DNA of 64,000 bases from Excoecaria cochinchinensis (Eukaryota; Streptophyta; Magnoliopsida; Malpighiales; Euphorbiaceae). Each line of letters opens with the position of its first letter. Position 1 is the stretch's first letter. The stretch spans positions 1,302,001-1,366,000 of the forward strand of contig CANTUQ010000007.1 of NCBI GenBank assembly GCA_947683425.1, read 5' to 3'. Position numbers and translations under genes: made by a program. Shown here piece by piece: positions 44,880 through 57,584 of this stretch. The notes below the pieces were generated by a model, which saw nothing but the letters and a program-made list of their open reading frames with translations, searched no databases and was not told where the DNA came from.

Positions 44880-45404
44880 GGGTTAATTACATCTATAGTC
44901 CTCGAATTTTGGAGCTTATAAACAAATAGTTATAATAAAATAATTTAAATTATCAAACTTTTATTTTATTTCAATTGAAATAAAAATGACATAAATTTAA
45001 TTTTTCGTCATCGGAGGACAACGCAAATATGCCATATTATCAGTAATCTTTTATAATATATCTTGTCAGGATGCTATGTGTCCTGCTTACATGGAAAAAT
45101 TGACATATCAATAAGTACTCGTATCATGTCAACATGTATAAAAAGATAAAAAATAAGTTTTGCCGACGTGTCAATTCCTCCATGTAGGCGGATCATATCG
45201 TATACCGATTGGGCGCGTTTTAGAAAATTACTGATAATGTGGCATATTTGCGTGGATTTTCGATGACGAAAAATTAATTTTTCGATTATTTTTACCTTAA
45301 TTGAAATAAAATAAAAATTTGATGATTTTTGTGTTACAAATTATTTTGTTATGACAATTTGGCTATAAATCTTAAAATTAAATGAGGACAGACGTAATTA
45401 ATCC
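44880..45404. mobile_element. Mutator-like foldback MITE, 525 bp
   Basis: Perfect 9-bp duplication CTAAAAATA (44871-44879 and 45405-45413). The ends read GGGTTAATTAC and, inverted, GGATTAATTAC, and pairing continues imperfectly for about 180 bp on each arm, including TTTTCGTCATCG and ACGCAAATATGCCA. The 9-bp duplication and long arms point to the Mutator superfamily. No coding content. Confidence 0.85.
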
Positions 45405-45413
45405 CTAAAAATA

Positions 45414-48010
45414 ACTTAAACACCTCAATAATCAAGTATATGTCAAATTACTCCTTAAATTTGTTAAAAAAAATTATACCATCTGTCAATAACACATGTG
45501 ACATAGTATGAAAATACCATAAAATAAATATACATGTAATACTCGAATGACTAAACATATAAATTTATTCTTTTTAGAAGTTATTTCAGATGATTGTCAC
45601 TAATATAGAGATATTTTATATAATTTTTATTAGCACATAGAGTAAAATAACATTACATTAGCCGATATATGCAAAGTGTTTTTTATTAATAATTTAGACA
45701 ATTTTAACGTATTGTGCTAGATTTTTATGATTTTTATAATTATTTATATTTTTTTTACGAGCTAAGAAATTGAATTGATTTTTAAAAAAGTATTATAATC
45801 GATACAATTTTCTATATTTTATTACATATATATGTGTGTGTGTTCAGTTTACTATACAATTTTGTTGACCCATACATCTCGTGACCATTCTGTATGTGTG
45901 CACTAATCACTATCGTAACCAGAAACAGCGACAGCTCACCAAATTGGCCCAATTCCCTTCACGCTGAAACAAAACAAACCAATTCTTAATTATGGCTTAT
46001 CACATTCCTTCAATTTCCCATCCTCAAAGTCATCATTGATCCAATAAATTTCCTTTTCTAGAAATCCAGAATTTCCTTTTTTTTTTTCTGTTGCTCAGTC
46101 CTGTTTTTAAATTTTGAAATAATGTTTTTCGATTGGATCTAATAATAATTAATGTTGGCATATAATATAGCTAAGTTGATGTTTAATTCTCCAATTATTA
46201 ATTAATATAATTGAAATTATAAAAGAGTTTCATTTTTATATTTTCAATGGTATCTTTGTGTTAGCTAATGATGTCAATTAGGATTCTGGTCGCAAACAGT
46301 AATAGAGATTTCAACGATCAAGTTAGTAGGTAATAGATAATAAGAGTAAAAAGAAATTATAGATAGTAGAGTTTAAAAGAGCAAAAACTAATAACTTTCA
46401 TTAATAATGCAACGCGTGAACTTTTTAAATGTAACTCTTAAATGCTAATAATGCTCGGCCAGCTCAAATTGTAATTGAGCTTAGAGTGGTAGTTATTTAG
46501 TTTGGTTATATCAATTAGAAATGTCATGCATGCTCAAATAGGGAAAAGGAAATAGATGAAAAAATGAAAGTAAAATAGATACTATTATGATCCTGTATCA
46601 GGGTTAATGGCTATATCCTATGCAACTATTCGATTTCTAATTAAGTTAATGTCTAAATCTGGCAACTATTTTGTGCCAGAAAAACGAGAATCCGAAGAAA
46701 ATGAGACCCGGCCAAAGCCATAAGAAGTGAAAGGCAGCAAATCAGGGATATGTAGACCATGCGATTACAACTTGCCATTTTTCAGACAAAAGCATTGCTT
46801 CTCTTTCCGACAAATGCATATCACTGCCATGTGATGCCTAAATATACGTCCAATATTACCTGCTATATATCCTTCAATTATTGCCTATCTAACAAAAAAA
46901 ATCAAACATCGAATCGATATCTAATAATATAAACTCCTGCAGTGATAAAGAATCAAAATAAGAAAAGACTTAACTATATATCTTAACTTAATCAATTGCA
47001 AATTAGGGTTAACTACAATATATCAAACAATCTCAATACAAAACAATGAGTAGATTGAGAAAAAACATGGTAAAAAAAATATATATAATTTAGAATATGA
47101 GCTTGATCCGGAAAACTTCGTAGCAATCAAGGGTGGTGGAATTACATAACGTTTCTGGACTACGTACTGTCTTTTAACTTTTTTTTTTAAAAAAAAATTA
47201 TATATAGTGAAATATTAAAACTAATAATTCAGTCCCTCTAAAATTTAGACTTAACCTTAAATTTAGTCCAACCCTATAATTAATAGCAAAATTTCAGTCC
47301 AAATAGAATAAAAAAAAATTAATTTTCGGCTAAATAGACCTAACAATTTTAGCCATGGAAATATATTTTATTTAATTTTAAGACAACTTTTGCGTTTATA
47401 TATAATTAATACGGTTAAAATAAGTTTCAATTTACCTGTATATATTCAATCTCGTCTCCCATAAAAAAAAAAAAATTATAGTTGCACCTCTGCCTGCAGC
47501 AATACTAGGGTTTTCTTTTATAATCGGAGAGCTACCATACAATTTTTGCAACTAGAATAATACCATACTCATTTAAGTGTGAATATCATTACTCTTATAC
47601 ATGAGTGCATTTTATTTTTAACTGATATGAACTGTTGAATTTATAAAAACTCAAATATTTTGTGATATCATTTTATATCAGTGTACAATTCTTTACATAT
47701 GGATGAACTTTATTTTTAACTGATCTGAATCGTTGAATTCATAAAAAATTAAATATTATGTGATATCATTTAGTATTAATATTAATGTACAATTCGTTAT
47801 ATATAAATAGATTTTATTTTTAATTGATTTGAATTGTCGAAGTCATTCGGAACAAAAACGCTATGAAAACACTAGGCATCACCCAAAATTGGGCCATTAA
47901 AGCTAGTTGGCAGTTTGTATTTGTCGGTGAAACCATTTCTACACCACAAAGCTATAATATCTTGCAGCAACAAGGGAAGTAAAAGGAAACCAGCTCGTAT
48001 GTTTTGGCAT
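45414..48010. other. AT-rich intergenic DNA and upstream region of the 8CM gene
   Basis: No gene is recognised. Scattered words such as TTCAGTCCCTCTAAAATTTA (about 47230) look like worn transposon ends without a partner. Confidence 0.3.
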
Positions 48011-48012
48011 AA

Positions 48013-48018
48013 TATATA
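48013..48018 (+). promoter_or_regulatory. TATA box of the 8CM gene
   Basis: TATATA in GCATAATATATACAAA, about 145 bp upstream of the ATG, with a CT-rich leader between them. Confidence 0.5.
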
Positions 48019-48162
48019 CAAAAATCCAACAACTACATTATCATCATTTTCTTCTCTCTTCCGCTCAATTATTCCTCCATTTTACACCTCACAATTCTTC
48101 TTTAAATAACCTTCTTCTTCCTCTCCAAAATCACCATACTTAACTACTCACTATCTCTAGCT

Positions 48163-48546
48163 ATGGCTTCCACAAAGCTTTCATCTTTCATTTTTGTTCT
48201 TTCTCTTCTTCTATCCTCAACATTCTCTTCTGCTTGTGGTTCTTGCAAGCCGAAGCCGAATCCGTCGCCTCCGCCGCCTGCGGGGTCTTGTCCGGTGGAC
48301 ACATTGAAGCTAGGGGTTTGTGCAGACCTCCTCGGACTTGTTAACGTTGTGGTCGGAAGCCCTCCTTCAGGGAGCAAATGTTGTGCTTTGATCCAAGGTT
48401 TGGCTGATTTGGAAGTTGCATTGTGTCTTTGCACCGCCATTAAAGCTAATATTCTTGGAATAAACTTGAATGTCCCCGTTACTCTTGGTTTGCTTGTTAG
48501 TGCCTGTGAAAAAACTCTTCCTCCTGGCTTCACTTGCCCTAATTGA
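48163..48546 (+). CDS. Proline-rich eight-cysteine-motif protein (lipid-transfer-like), 127 aa
   Basis: A single exon. The signal peptide spans about residues 1-24 (hydrophobic SSFIFVLSLLLSSTF), followed by a short Pro-rich linker (KPKPNPSPPPP). The C-terminal eight-cysteine module has C43, C53, the CC pair 73-74, the CLC pair 88/90, C115 and C125, in the C..C..CC..CXC..C..C order of hybrid proline-rich / 14-kDa DC2.15-like proteins. Two extra cysteines (25 and 28) lie in the linker. Such proteins are secreted to the cell wall and are linked to stress and development; some bind lipids. The exact role is unknown here. A near-full-length frame on the opposite strand is a shadow of this gene. 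Confidence 0.93.
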   Translation: MASTKLSSFIFVLSLLLSSTFSSACGSCKPKPNPSPPPPAGSCPVDTLKLGVCADLLGLVNVVVGSPPSGSKCCALIQGLADLEVALCLCTAIKANILGINLNVPVTLGLLVSACEKTLPPGFTCPN

Positions 48547-51381
48547 TTCATTCAGATCTGCCAGAATTTGTGTTTAAAATTGCTAAATTGGTGGGTTTTG
48601 TGATGGTTTTAAAATTAGGGTTTATTTGTTTGGTTTATGCGTGATAAGGGATATTTTACTTGTTTAAAACTCATCTATGGTTTTATTCATTAGCCGCACT
48701 AAAATTAAAGTACATTATTTTGAAATAGTATATGATATGGGTCGGTTAATGAATTGGAACATGTACCGGATTTAGATAAGAAATGTCCTTATTTAGTCTT
48801 AGCAATTGATGTGTGATTTCTCCTAATAACTTGGGCAAACTCACTTTTGCCTAAGGTAAGTTGTAAGTTGATTAATTACCCTCTTAAACAATTTCATTTG
48901 TATTTTCTAAATATATTATTCCATAAAGATTGTTATGTTTTTTTTTTTTTTTTTTTTCTGGAAAACTACGGATATATTTATTAGCAATCATGATCACAAT
49001 CATTATGAAAAGGAAATATATGCTTATGTAATTAATAAGATGCCGTCAACGTACATTTAAATCACGTTTTTCATTCCATTATTCTCCCACCGGTCACAGC
49101 AAGATTTGTTATCTAAATTCTATTTATAATTTACTCTCCCCGTTAATAATATCTGTCACTTTTATTATTTTTGTTAAAATTAAAAAATATTAATTATGAC
49201 TAAATTTATAATTAAATATAATAGAAAATGACTAAATTGCCCTTATTTTTATTACTTTCAAAATTTTGACTTAAATCTAATTGATTAATTAACATTTAAA
49301 ATTTTGATTATGAAATTAATATTATATTGAAAATTAAAAAAATAATAATATTGTATTAAAAGTTTAAAAACGACATATAAAATGAAATATGAAATTCTCT
49401 AAACAATGACAACTATTGTGGAATTGATGGATTAATTTATATATGAGATAATGTACGATACTTAATTGTCTCGGGACTCTATATCCCGTCTGTATATGCT
49501 AAAATTTGTGCTAAAATGGGATATGTTAATATTCTTTTTAACAATTATAAAGATTTTTTTTTTCACAATTTTCAATAATTATATAGTAACATTTTAGCAC
49601 CTTTTAAACAATTAATTACAGAGTTATTTATGCTCCAAAAACAATTTGAAGAGCAAAATAGAGTTTGAAGATAAAGGTAGAGAGCAAAAAAATACATTTT
49701 CCATTTATAAATCAAACTAATAACATAGTATCACGTAAGGAAAAAAATAAATTTCTTAAATAATAATAGGCTATTAACTCCATTTATGAAGAAAAATATT
49801 ATTATGTGGTGTAATATTGCAGGAATAATAAATATATTGCATTTCTCATTATTACATAGTATTTTGATTCAGGCAACCAAATGCAGCCGTTAATTATACG
49901 GCATTAGGAACAAAACATGATTCAATATCCATTTTTCAAAAGAATAGCAGAAAGAAGGCAAGCCTTTACAGCCAGAAAAATGGTTAGATATGTAATTAAT
50001 TAATTAATTAATTCAGTTATACTAATCTCTATAAATATTTGGAATTCGATACACAGTGCATCAATTATATTTATAGGACCAGCCACGAGTCACACAAATG
50101 TCAATTGCTATCAATCTACATAAAATAAAAAGGCTACAAAAATAAGTGGATCGGTCACATCATTTACCTTTTCTTTCAATATTGTAAATAAATTGGAAGA
50201 GAAGAGACCAATTGATTTTATATATAAAAAAGATACCTATAAAAATAAATTCACTCTCGCATGCATAATGGGCCTATAATCCCTTTCATAATGGCCCGAG
50301 TTCATAGAGACTTCAAGATGGGCCTATGCTCTCTAACCCTTTTCATAATCAGCCCAATGTACAGGCCCAGGATATGGGCCAAATTAAAATACACCTTAGC
50401 ATATACAGACTTTACAATAACCTGCAGACAAGAAAGCACTTTGCTCTTTTTAGGTTTAATGTGAATTCCGATTTATGGAACTATTAGTTGAGTCAGTAAG
50501 CTTTAGAGTTGGTACAATTCAATTTTCTATTTAAGTGAAATTTGATAAAAATTATAAATTAAAATTGAATTAAATTATAGTAATAATTGAATCGATAACC
50601 AACACTCTCTTATATTACTAACGAAACCAAATTAATTTATAAATTTAAGAAATTTTATTAGCAAAACATGACATCATTCTAAAAATTTCTGAATTAATAA
50701 TTGAAATTTACATACTTTTACTATTCAAACTGAATTATTTGAATACCCAAATCGAATTAGTTGAGTTGGATTCGGCTTTCAATTAAAATTTTATTCTTAG
50801 AGACTTATAAATGGGCCAAGGTCTCGAATGCTCCCTTTCATAATGGGCCGAATAACCCATCAGAATCCTTGCTGCCGTGAACCTCAAAGTAAGACCATTA
50901 GGTGACAAAAATAAAAATAAAAATAAAAGGTGAAGCTGATTTTGGAGTCTCCCCGATCGCTTCTCTTTTTCCACACAGAGAGTGCCCAAACAAAACGCAG
51001 AATCGATTCCAAGCAGGCCACACATTGTATTCGTTGCTCAATCTAGCCACGTCTACCTCCTCCTCTGTTCTCCTCCGGCGTCGTTTAGTACTCTATACCG
51101 ATACCACGACGGCTTTCTTTGTATTTTTCCGGCCACCTTTCAATTTCTCCCGTATCTCGTTGTCTTTTAGCTCTAATCCGATCATCAAACCCTAGCTCTC
51201 AATAGCTTATTCTCTTCTACGGGCTGAATTGTCTTTCAAAAGCTTCAATTGCAATTTCTAAGTTGAGAATTGAAGACAGATATAGAGAAAGAGCGAGCGA
51301 GCGAGAAAGAGAGAGTGGTCCTATGATCACTCTCGATTTCTAGGAAGAGATAGAGTAATTGTCAGACAAATATCGTGGAAG
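48547..51381. other. Intergenic; EREL promoter and leader at the right
   Basis: No further gene is seen. The last 400 bp are richer in C and G, with a GAGCGAGCGAGCGAG leader just before the EREL start, as is usual for a plant 5' UTR. At 49128-49400 worn words like those of the Stowaway MITE at 60603 appear (CTGTCACTTTTATTATTTTT) without a matching right end. Confidence 0.35.
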
Positions 51382-54300
51382 ATGATGCAGAGACGGAGTC
51401 CACCTAAGCACAGGCACGATGGGTCTTCGCCGCTGCCTTTGGGGATGGATTGGAGTCCTCCTCCTAGAAAATGGGTAAAGTTAGATCCAATTCGATCTCG
51501 TTGATTTTGAATTTGTTTGTGTTTCTTCTATTCGTAATTCCAAATTTCACTCATGCAACGCTACTGATTTATCTCTGCTTTCAAATTGGTTGGGTTTCTT
51601 GAGAATTCTAAATTGAAATTTTTAACTGTTCACCATTCTTTACAGTAACCAAAAGAAATGCTCATTGCGTTTTCATCACTCTCGTCTACAATGTTTTGAT
51701 TCGTATCTGTTGGCTGATTTTGGTTTAGATATTTTGGAGAATTAGGATGAGTATCGATTATTGATGTATGGATAGAGATGTGATCACTATCAATTGGATT
51801 TTTTGGGGCAATATTTCTTACATGGAAACAAATTATAAAGTTCAGTTCTAGTTTGGTCGAGCTTGCACTAGATTCCTTGTGTACAACACTTACCACGTCA
51901 TCTATCATATTGAAAGCACTCTTATGCATTTACTATGGAGCATGATGCCTCCAAGTCTAAAACCATGTGTTTCCCCTTAATATACAAATGCTCAGGAATT
52001 AAAATTGAAAGAGATAAAAGTTTTTGGTAATGCAATGGAAATAATATAGTTTGCTTCATATAATAAATTATTAATCCCAAGAATAAAGCATCCGTATGTG
52101 TCCAGATTTTACTCTGTGTTCCCATAGTTGTCTTCTTTTGAAGCTAGTTCCGCGCCTTAGAAATTATCTAATGAAAGTAGTAAGGTTTCATTTGTTCCAA
52201 AATTAGGCTTAACACTTATAAACCCAACTAGAATTATCGGCGTGATGTTTAGAAGCTAGTGAAAATATGAAAGCAATGTTGTACTCAAGGTTGCATTGGT
52301 AATAGTGATTTTTATCTCGTCAATTGTAATTGATTTTCCATATGCAAACTCTCTACAGTTTCTTGTTTCTTTTCTTTCTTTCTTTCCTATAGGATTTCTG
52401 CAGTATTGTCTCATTGCATCGTGTCAACCTCTCTGTGGTTATTGTTGTGTACTAAAAGCAATTTTTAATACCTAAAAGAATGACAAACTTTTCCTATGCA
52501 GAATGGGAGGGACACCATTTGGCCACATGACCCAAGATCAGGATGGAGTTATTGTGTCATTATACCTTCCTGGGTTGTTCTCCCCAAAAGAGATTCTGAT
52601 CCTGTTGTGGTACTCAAATTGAATGACTCTCCAGTCTTTATCTGTGCCAAGGGTTAGATGTTGTAATTATACCATCTCTACAAGTTTGACTTGGAAAAAT
52701 ATTGAATTCACATGCAAGACATAAATTGGCTGCATGTTAACATTTATTCCAAGAAAAAAAAAAGTTTCTCAGTTTGCTTCAATAGATGGCATTCAGTAAC
52801 TTTGGTCTAACTGCTTGTTATTATTATAACTTGTTGGATGACTTTCCAAAATATGCCATTTTACTGGAAGAGGCTAAAAACTTCTTGGATTTTGTTCTCA
52901 CATTTAATCTCTGTGATTCAAGAACCCATATAGTTCAAGCATGGTCAATTTCACAGTTGTCTTATTGCTGGTTGCCATTTTAATTAATTTGTCCTATTCA
53001 GTTGGTTGTGCATAGCATTTTCTTCTTTGAATTTATTTGCAAAGCTTAATTTGCAAGCTACAGAAGTTTTCAACTACCATTGCCTTTTTGTTTTTCTTTT
53101 TCCTCATCAGTTAGGCTATGCATGGTAAACTTCCTTCAAGTTTCCTTTCAGCTTCCTTTTCTATCCAGCACCATATTAATGTTGATTTCTTTTTTATCTC
53201 AAAATGCATCTTGTTGGAGTTAACGGTTACTCTCATGACAATGTTTGCCAATTTGCCAATTCCATGGAAATTTATCTGTCAATGTCTGGTTAAATACTTG
53301 CATGTATTTATGAATCTACACCACCTTTAAACATCTTCAACATTAACTTTCTTAAGGGGCAGTTTTATAGGGTTCAGGTTGGTGTGCAATCACCAGAAGG
53401 AGTCACAACAACTCGAGTTGTATTACGAAGATTTAATCATTTTCTGAAGTTATTTACTGATGTGAGTACTAGCTTTCCAATTTGTTAGTTTAAGAAGTTA
53501 CTGGTGTAAGTAACTAAGTACAAGCTTTGGAGTCTATTATTTTAAAAACCTTATCTTCTTCTGGAAGTTGGAGTTGCACTTCCTTTTCTTATATAGTGGA
53601 TTGCTGCCTGTGCAGCTTAAAAAATCATTTCCCAAGAGAAACATTTCGCCTGCTCCACCAAAGGGACTACTACGCATGAAAAGCAGGGCACTTTTGGAAG
53701 AGGTACGGAATGGACCTTATGGTTGAATTTGTTATTTTCCTTTCTATGGACTTGCAGGTACTTCTTCACTAGGTTGTAAAATTCTTTTGTACAATTTTAC
53801 TTTCTATTTGTAGCCAATAGCACCTCATCTTTGCACATGGTAATCATGTACTCAACATAATTCCATAGGTGATCTTTTGTAGTCTTCTAATTTGATGCAA
53901 AGTTTTGGAAATCATATGAGAATGCGTACATATATGTGATTTGGTTTTATTGAATATATTCGGATATTGTGATAAAAGGATTTACATAGGAGTGACTAAT
54001 ATTCTTAAAAGACTTAGTGTTGTTGCAGAGAAGGTGCTCTTTGGAGGAGTGGATGACAAAGCTGCTATCTGACATTGATTTATCCCGAAGCATGGCTGTG
54101 GCATCTTTTCTTGAACTAGAAGCTGCTGCGAGGTCTGGTACGTGTTATTCATTTCATAAAGTTCACCTTTAACTGTCTTGTCTCTTGTTTATATTCAAGG
54201 GAAAGTGAATGTCTTAAAAATTTCTTGAGACTTTTACAAGTTCTTTGATTTGTCAAATATTTTAAATTGTAAGAAATTGACCTTGTAAGTAATTTTATAT

Positions 54301-56887
54301 TTTTTTCAGCATTCCAGGATGACAATCAGCAGTCATCTGAGGCAAGTCCTTCTGTCGATATGGCTTCTCTCAAGTTACCTCCACATTCAACACCTTCTCT
54401 GGCTGCTGGTGGTTCATCTGTTACATCAGATTATGGTAGTGATACTGCTTACGAGACATCTGAGCTTGGAACACCAAGGTTAGCTAGGGATGAACACTTT
54501 GAAGTTGGGATGGAGGATCTAACATTGGATGAAGATTTGTCAAATCCAATAGAAAAGCTTGTGAAGTATGGGATGTCCAACATTGATGAGGGACTGTTTA
54601 TGGGACAAACTATTCTGGAGCAGCTTGAAGGTTTTCCAAGGCACAAACCGCATGCCACACATGGGAACAATGTCATAGGGAAGGATACATTCAATGGAAA
54701 CTCTTCTAAAGCCTCATTTCTTTCTAGCAATGGGATGGAACTTTATTCTGAGCCAGAGCCTGGTAAGGTTTTTGGGCATTCTCGGAAGTTGTCTAGTGAG
54801 AGTGTTGGAAGTGATGGAAGCTCTCTTAGGGGCAGTGAAATATCAAATTTTGGCATGCCAAATTCATCTGGTGATGGATCTCTTGACATTCCTGGAGGTG
54901 CTGAGGTTTCAAGCATGGCAGGAATCCTAGGAAGTACAGAGTTGCAGTTCTCAGGTGATGCACAAATAGTCCTTCCCTTGGATCAGCGTCATAAAATGAA
55001 CAGAGTTCTACTGACCATGCAGCGGAGATTGGTCTCAGCAAAAACGGACATGGAGGACCTTATTGTAAGACTAAATCAAGAAATAGCTGTGAAAGGTTAC
55101 CTTACAACAAAGGTATGCCATTGTAAGATTCAAGGATTCTTTCCAGATGCACCTTTAAGTTAGTTTTAAGAGACTGTTCATTTATAGGGACAATACTCTG
55201 TTTCTTTCTTAAGTTGTACATAGCAGTTTTTTGGGGTTTTGTGCTTGCACATAATCATTATTGCCTATCAGACATATGAAATTGAAAATTTCCACACACT
55301 ATATTGTATCACTATCTTGCTACATCAATATTTACCTGTAGATTTCATAAAACGGGCCTTAACCAATTGGATCTCTTCAGGTGAAGGATTTGGAGGCAGA
55401 ACTTGAAATTACTAAACAAAAAAATAAAGAAAACCTGCAGCAAGCTATTTTGATTGAGAGGGAAAGGCTCACTCAAATGCAGTGGGATATGGAAGAACTA
55501 AGGCGGAAATCATTAGAAATGGAGTTGAAATTAAAGTCTAAAGAGGTTAGGCATCAACAATAGTTTTGGCAAATTTCGTGATTTTCTTATAATTGTCTTC
55601 AGTAAATTGTGTATTTGGTATCAATTTGCTAGTGGAAAGTTTAATTATGATGCATATAACTGCTACAGGATGGAAATTCAAGTACAGAATCAAAAATGGG
55701 ATCCATTAATATGGAGGAATACGTCCCACTACAACAGTTGAATGATACAAGAAAGCAGCTTGAGATTTTATCAAAACAGTATGAGGAGCTAGAAGCAAAG
55801 TCAAAAGCAGATATTAAATTTCTTGCTAAAGAGTTCAAATCTCTGAAAAGTTCAGAGGCAGAACTGAAGGTGCAACTTATTCAATCAATGAAGGAGAAAT
55901 CTGAATTGGAGGTAGTTATGGCATTGCTAATCATGTATTATGTACTAAGTTTGTTTTCAAATGATTTCTCTTTGCATGAACCATGCATTCATAATGGAAT
56001 TCAGAAAAAAAAAATGCTGTTGTATTTTTGCATGCAGCTATTGCAATCATTCCAAAATTAATTCAAGTTCTACTGAGTTTGAGTATGGATGCTTTGAATA
56101 TCTCTGATGATTTGGTGGCATGGTTCTTTTCTTCAGAAGTGTTTTCATGAGGAAAGAGAGATGAGTATATGTGAGAAAAATGCTCGAAAAAAGCTGCTAC
56201 ATGATTGTAGTACCCTTTGCAACCAGCTTAAAGAGTGCAACCTTAATTTGTCTGGTGAGGACGATGATAAATTTATTGTGGATTTCTCACTGGCTGATGC
56301 TTTAGATTTGTTGTCAACTTCTGATGATCAGATAGGCTGCCTTCTTACAGAGGTAACCGTTTATAAATCTGCTTGTCATTAATAATGGATCCTACATAAT
56401 GTTTACAATTCTGCTTTTATATAAAATATGCTTCTCTAGGCATTTGGTCCACTTGGAAAAGGAAGCAAACATGCAAGCCTTTGCTTTCCTGTATGACTTG
56501 TGATTTTGGCTCTCATTTTGACAACCTTACTATTACATATTAATTTTCTATTTCCACCTATAATTGCTTTTAAACATAAAAATAGGTCCCATGTCTTTCT
56601 GTTGCCAATGCCAGTACTGGATTCTTCCTTCACCAATTCTTACTAGCACATCTTTTTTTTTTTTAACTTAGGCTGAAGCATTATTTGAAGATGATAAAAA
56701 TGCTTCTTCTGATGAGGAAACGAGGATGGGAGATCAAGAACTGAGGAAGATGCTAGCAAATATAATCACCGATAATGCTAAACTAAGGAAACGAGTGAAT
56801 GTTGTCATGCGTTCTGCTCTTCATACAGCCAACAAGGGTAGGAATAGTGATGAGGCTTCAACAAAAACTGATAATGTAGAAAGATGA
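51382..56887 (+). CDS. EREL1: PX-domain protein, EREL1/EREL2 type, 712 aa
   Basis: Ten exons with closing phases: 51382-51474, 52502-52609, 53363-53461, 53616-53702, 54029-54137, 54310-55112, 55381-55545, 55669-55911, 56137-56352 and 56672-56887. The N-terminus MMQRRSPPKHRHDG and MDWSPPPRKW match the EREX/EREL family. The PX domain spans about residues 45-165 (GWSYCVIIPSWVVL, FYRVQVGVQSPEG, RRFNHFLKLF, PPKGLLRMKSRALLE). A Ser-rich middle (166-350) precedes a long coiled coil (about 355-580) and a helical tail. In Arabidopsis these proteins are effectors of RAB5-type GTPases on prevacuolar endosomes and bind phosphoinositides through PX; sorting to the vacuole needs them. EREL1, EREL2 and EREX cannot be told apart here, so the symbol is the family choice. 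Confidence 0.92.
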
Positions 56888-57584
56888 GTAAAACTTCAAA
56901 AATTGTACCTTTGTTTTCGAAAAAAAAAATTGACTTGATCATTACTGGTTATGAATCCCCAGCTTAGTATGGTCTCATCAAAACAGAAATTGTAATTTTG
57001 TGGTTCCACACATAGAAATCATCACAAAGAAATTGGCGTTTCTCACTTTCTATTCTCATGGTTGTCAAGTAGATTACAATAGACGTACTGAAACGAGGAA
57101 TGTATGAGTGGATAAGTTTTTTTTTTTTTTTGTGTATTTGCAATATGTAACCTGTTATGCCAATTTTGGATTATTTTTCTTAATGGATTGTTAGATGTTA
57201 TTGGATATTGACACAGTATTCACGTTCAGTAATATAATGTCTAATTGGACACAAATTCGGATTAATTTAAGGACAACATTAGGAGAGGGACTAAGAAAGA
57301 AGAGGAATAAGGCTGTTAATCATGAAAAAGGCATACAAATTTAGATGATGAGCACATCAGTCCAAAATCTGGACACCATATTTCATTTTGGAAACATAAG
57401 AAAACAAATCATAGAAGAACATATCAACATATCATTGACTATTTGCTCAAGCATCATCTCTTTCTGCAAGTCAGCCCAAGCGTATCAACATTCACGCATC
57501 TGCAACCATGCCATATTCAATTGTTAATTCATACTCTGCACATGGAGATTCTTTAGGAGATTAATAGACATTAGCATTCTCATT
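56888..57584. other. Convergent 3' region between EREL and APT genes
   Basis: The two genes end tail to tail with about 700 bp between stop codons. Nothing else is recognised. Confidence 0.4.

Noticed and set aside
48144..48551. A 135-codon minus-strand frame over the 8CM gene
   Set aside because: It mirrors the strong eight-cysteine coding frame and has no family features.
49128..49400. Second Stowaway MITE
   Set aside because: The left part resembles the 60603 MITE, but the right end lacks a CTCCCTCC-type repeat and no TA duplication could be placed.
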